Of a stretch of DNA of 5,520 bases, positions 5,201 through 5,520 are shown in pieces. Made by a program: the position numbers and the translations under genes. How positions within the stretch are numbered: position 1 is the first letter of the stretch; every line of letters starts with the position of its first letter. This DNA is from Propionibacteriaceae bacterium (lineage in GTDB: Bacteria > Actinomycetota > Actinomycetes > Propionibacteriales > Propionibacteriaceae). Below the pieces are notes generated by a model. It made no database searches, was not told where the DNA came from, and saw nothing but the letters and a program-made list of their open reading frames with translations. Location: positions 11,545-17,064 of the forward strand of contig PMBM01000016.1 of assembly GCA_003153855.1 (NCBI GenBank). Direction: 5' to 3'.

Positions 5201-5520
5201 ATGGCGAAGCAGCGCACTCCGGTGCTCAAGGTCTCGAAGCTCTCGAAGGCGTACGGGTCGAACCCGATCATCTCCGACTTCTCCCTCGAGGTCTGGCCCG
5301 GTGACGCGATCGCGCTGACCGGCCGCAACGGTGCCGGCAAGTCCACGATCCTGCGATGCCTCGTCGGCGCGGACAAGGCGGACAGCGGCACGATCGAGAT
5401 CTGCGGCAACCGTCTGCGCGAGTCCGACCCTGCCGTACGGCGCGATCTGGCGACCGTCATCGACGACCTCGACTTCTTCCCGGACCTGTCTGTCGTCGAG
5501 CACCTCGACCTCCTCGCGCG
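5201..5520 (+). CDS. ABC transporter ATP-binding protein, 3'-truncated by window edge
   Basis: The first 106 residues of an ABC-type nucleotide-binding subunit, which hydrolyses ATP on the cytoplasmic face to drive a membrane partner presumably encoded to the right. Seen: an N-terminal beta strand (VLKVSKLSKAYG) with the A-loop Tyr at 18, Walker A at 41-49 (GRNGAGKST), the usual LRCLVGADKADSGTIEICG stretch after it, and PDLSVVEHLDLLA (94-106), matching the common FPxLTVxEhL region after the Q-loop. At the Q-loop itself the sequence reads VIDDLDFF (86-93), with no Gln. Walker B, the signature motif and the H-loop lie beyond the window. ATG at 5201 is the only sensible start; upstream there is no good Shine-Dalgarno, only GGA 12 bases away. 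The substrate cannot be told from this fragment. It is divergent from menG and has a structured-looking upstream region. Confidence 0.9.
   Translation, partial: MAKQRTPVLKVSKLSKAYGSNPIISDFSLEVWPGDAIALTGRNGAGKSTILRCLVGADKADSGTIEICGNRLRESDPAVRRDLATVIDDLDFFPDLSVVEHLDLLA

Overview
The window is very G+C-rich, with G or C at most third codon positions, frequent GTG starts and dense coding on both strands. Together with the menaquinone genes and the family types seen, this points to a high-GC Gram-positive (Actinomycetota). The protein style suggests Propionibacteriales/Nocardioidaceae, but that is a guess by feel and was not tested by alignment.

Layout, left to right. (1) The 3' part of menA (+, enters from the left edge, ends at 723). 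(2) A convergent 98-residue small membrane protein of the PLDc_N type (-, 739-1035). (3) A 145-bp divergent gap holding an 11-bp imperfect inverted repeat. (4) A 404-residue protein (+, 1181-2395) with a long Pro/Ala/Val/Tyr-rich, probably disordered N-terminal half and about four membrane helices at the C-terminus; its function is unknown. (5) A convergent nuclease gene (-, 2421-4160) of the TM0106 type: a RecB/Cas4-like domain with a four-cysteine Fe-S signature, joined to a DEDD (RNase H-fold) exonuclease domain. (6) menG/ubiE (-, 4157-4864), whose stop codon overlaps the nuclease's GTG start in a GTGA arrangement, so the two are one transcription unit. (7) A 336-bp divergent non-coding region (4865-5200) rich in palindromes, with a three-copy repeat able to form competing stems. 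(8) The start of an ABC-transporter ATPase gene (+, 5201 to the right edge).

MenA and MenG perform the membrane prenylation and the final methylation of menaquinone synthesis, so the window lies inside or beside a menaquinone/respiration locus. The nuclease is tied to menG by overlap but has no obvious biochemical link to quinones. I see no mobile element, CRISPR array, tRNA or rRNA. Most of the window is ordinary actinobacterial housekeeping. The least explained parts are the two divergent intergenic regions, the coupled nuclease and the Pro-rich membrane protein.
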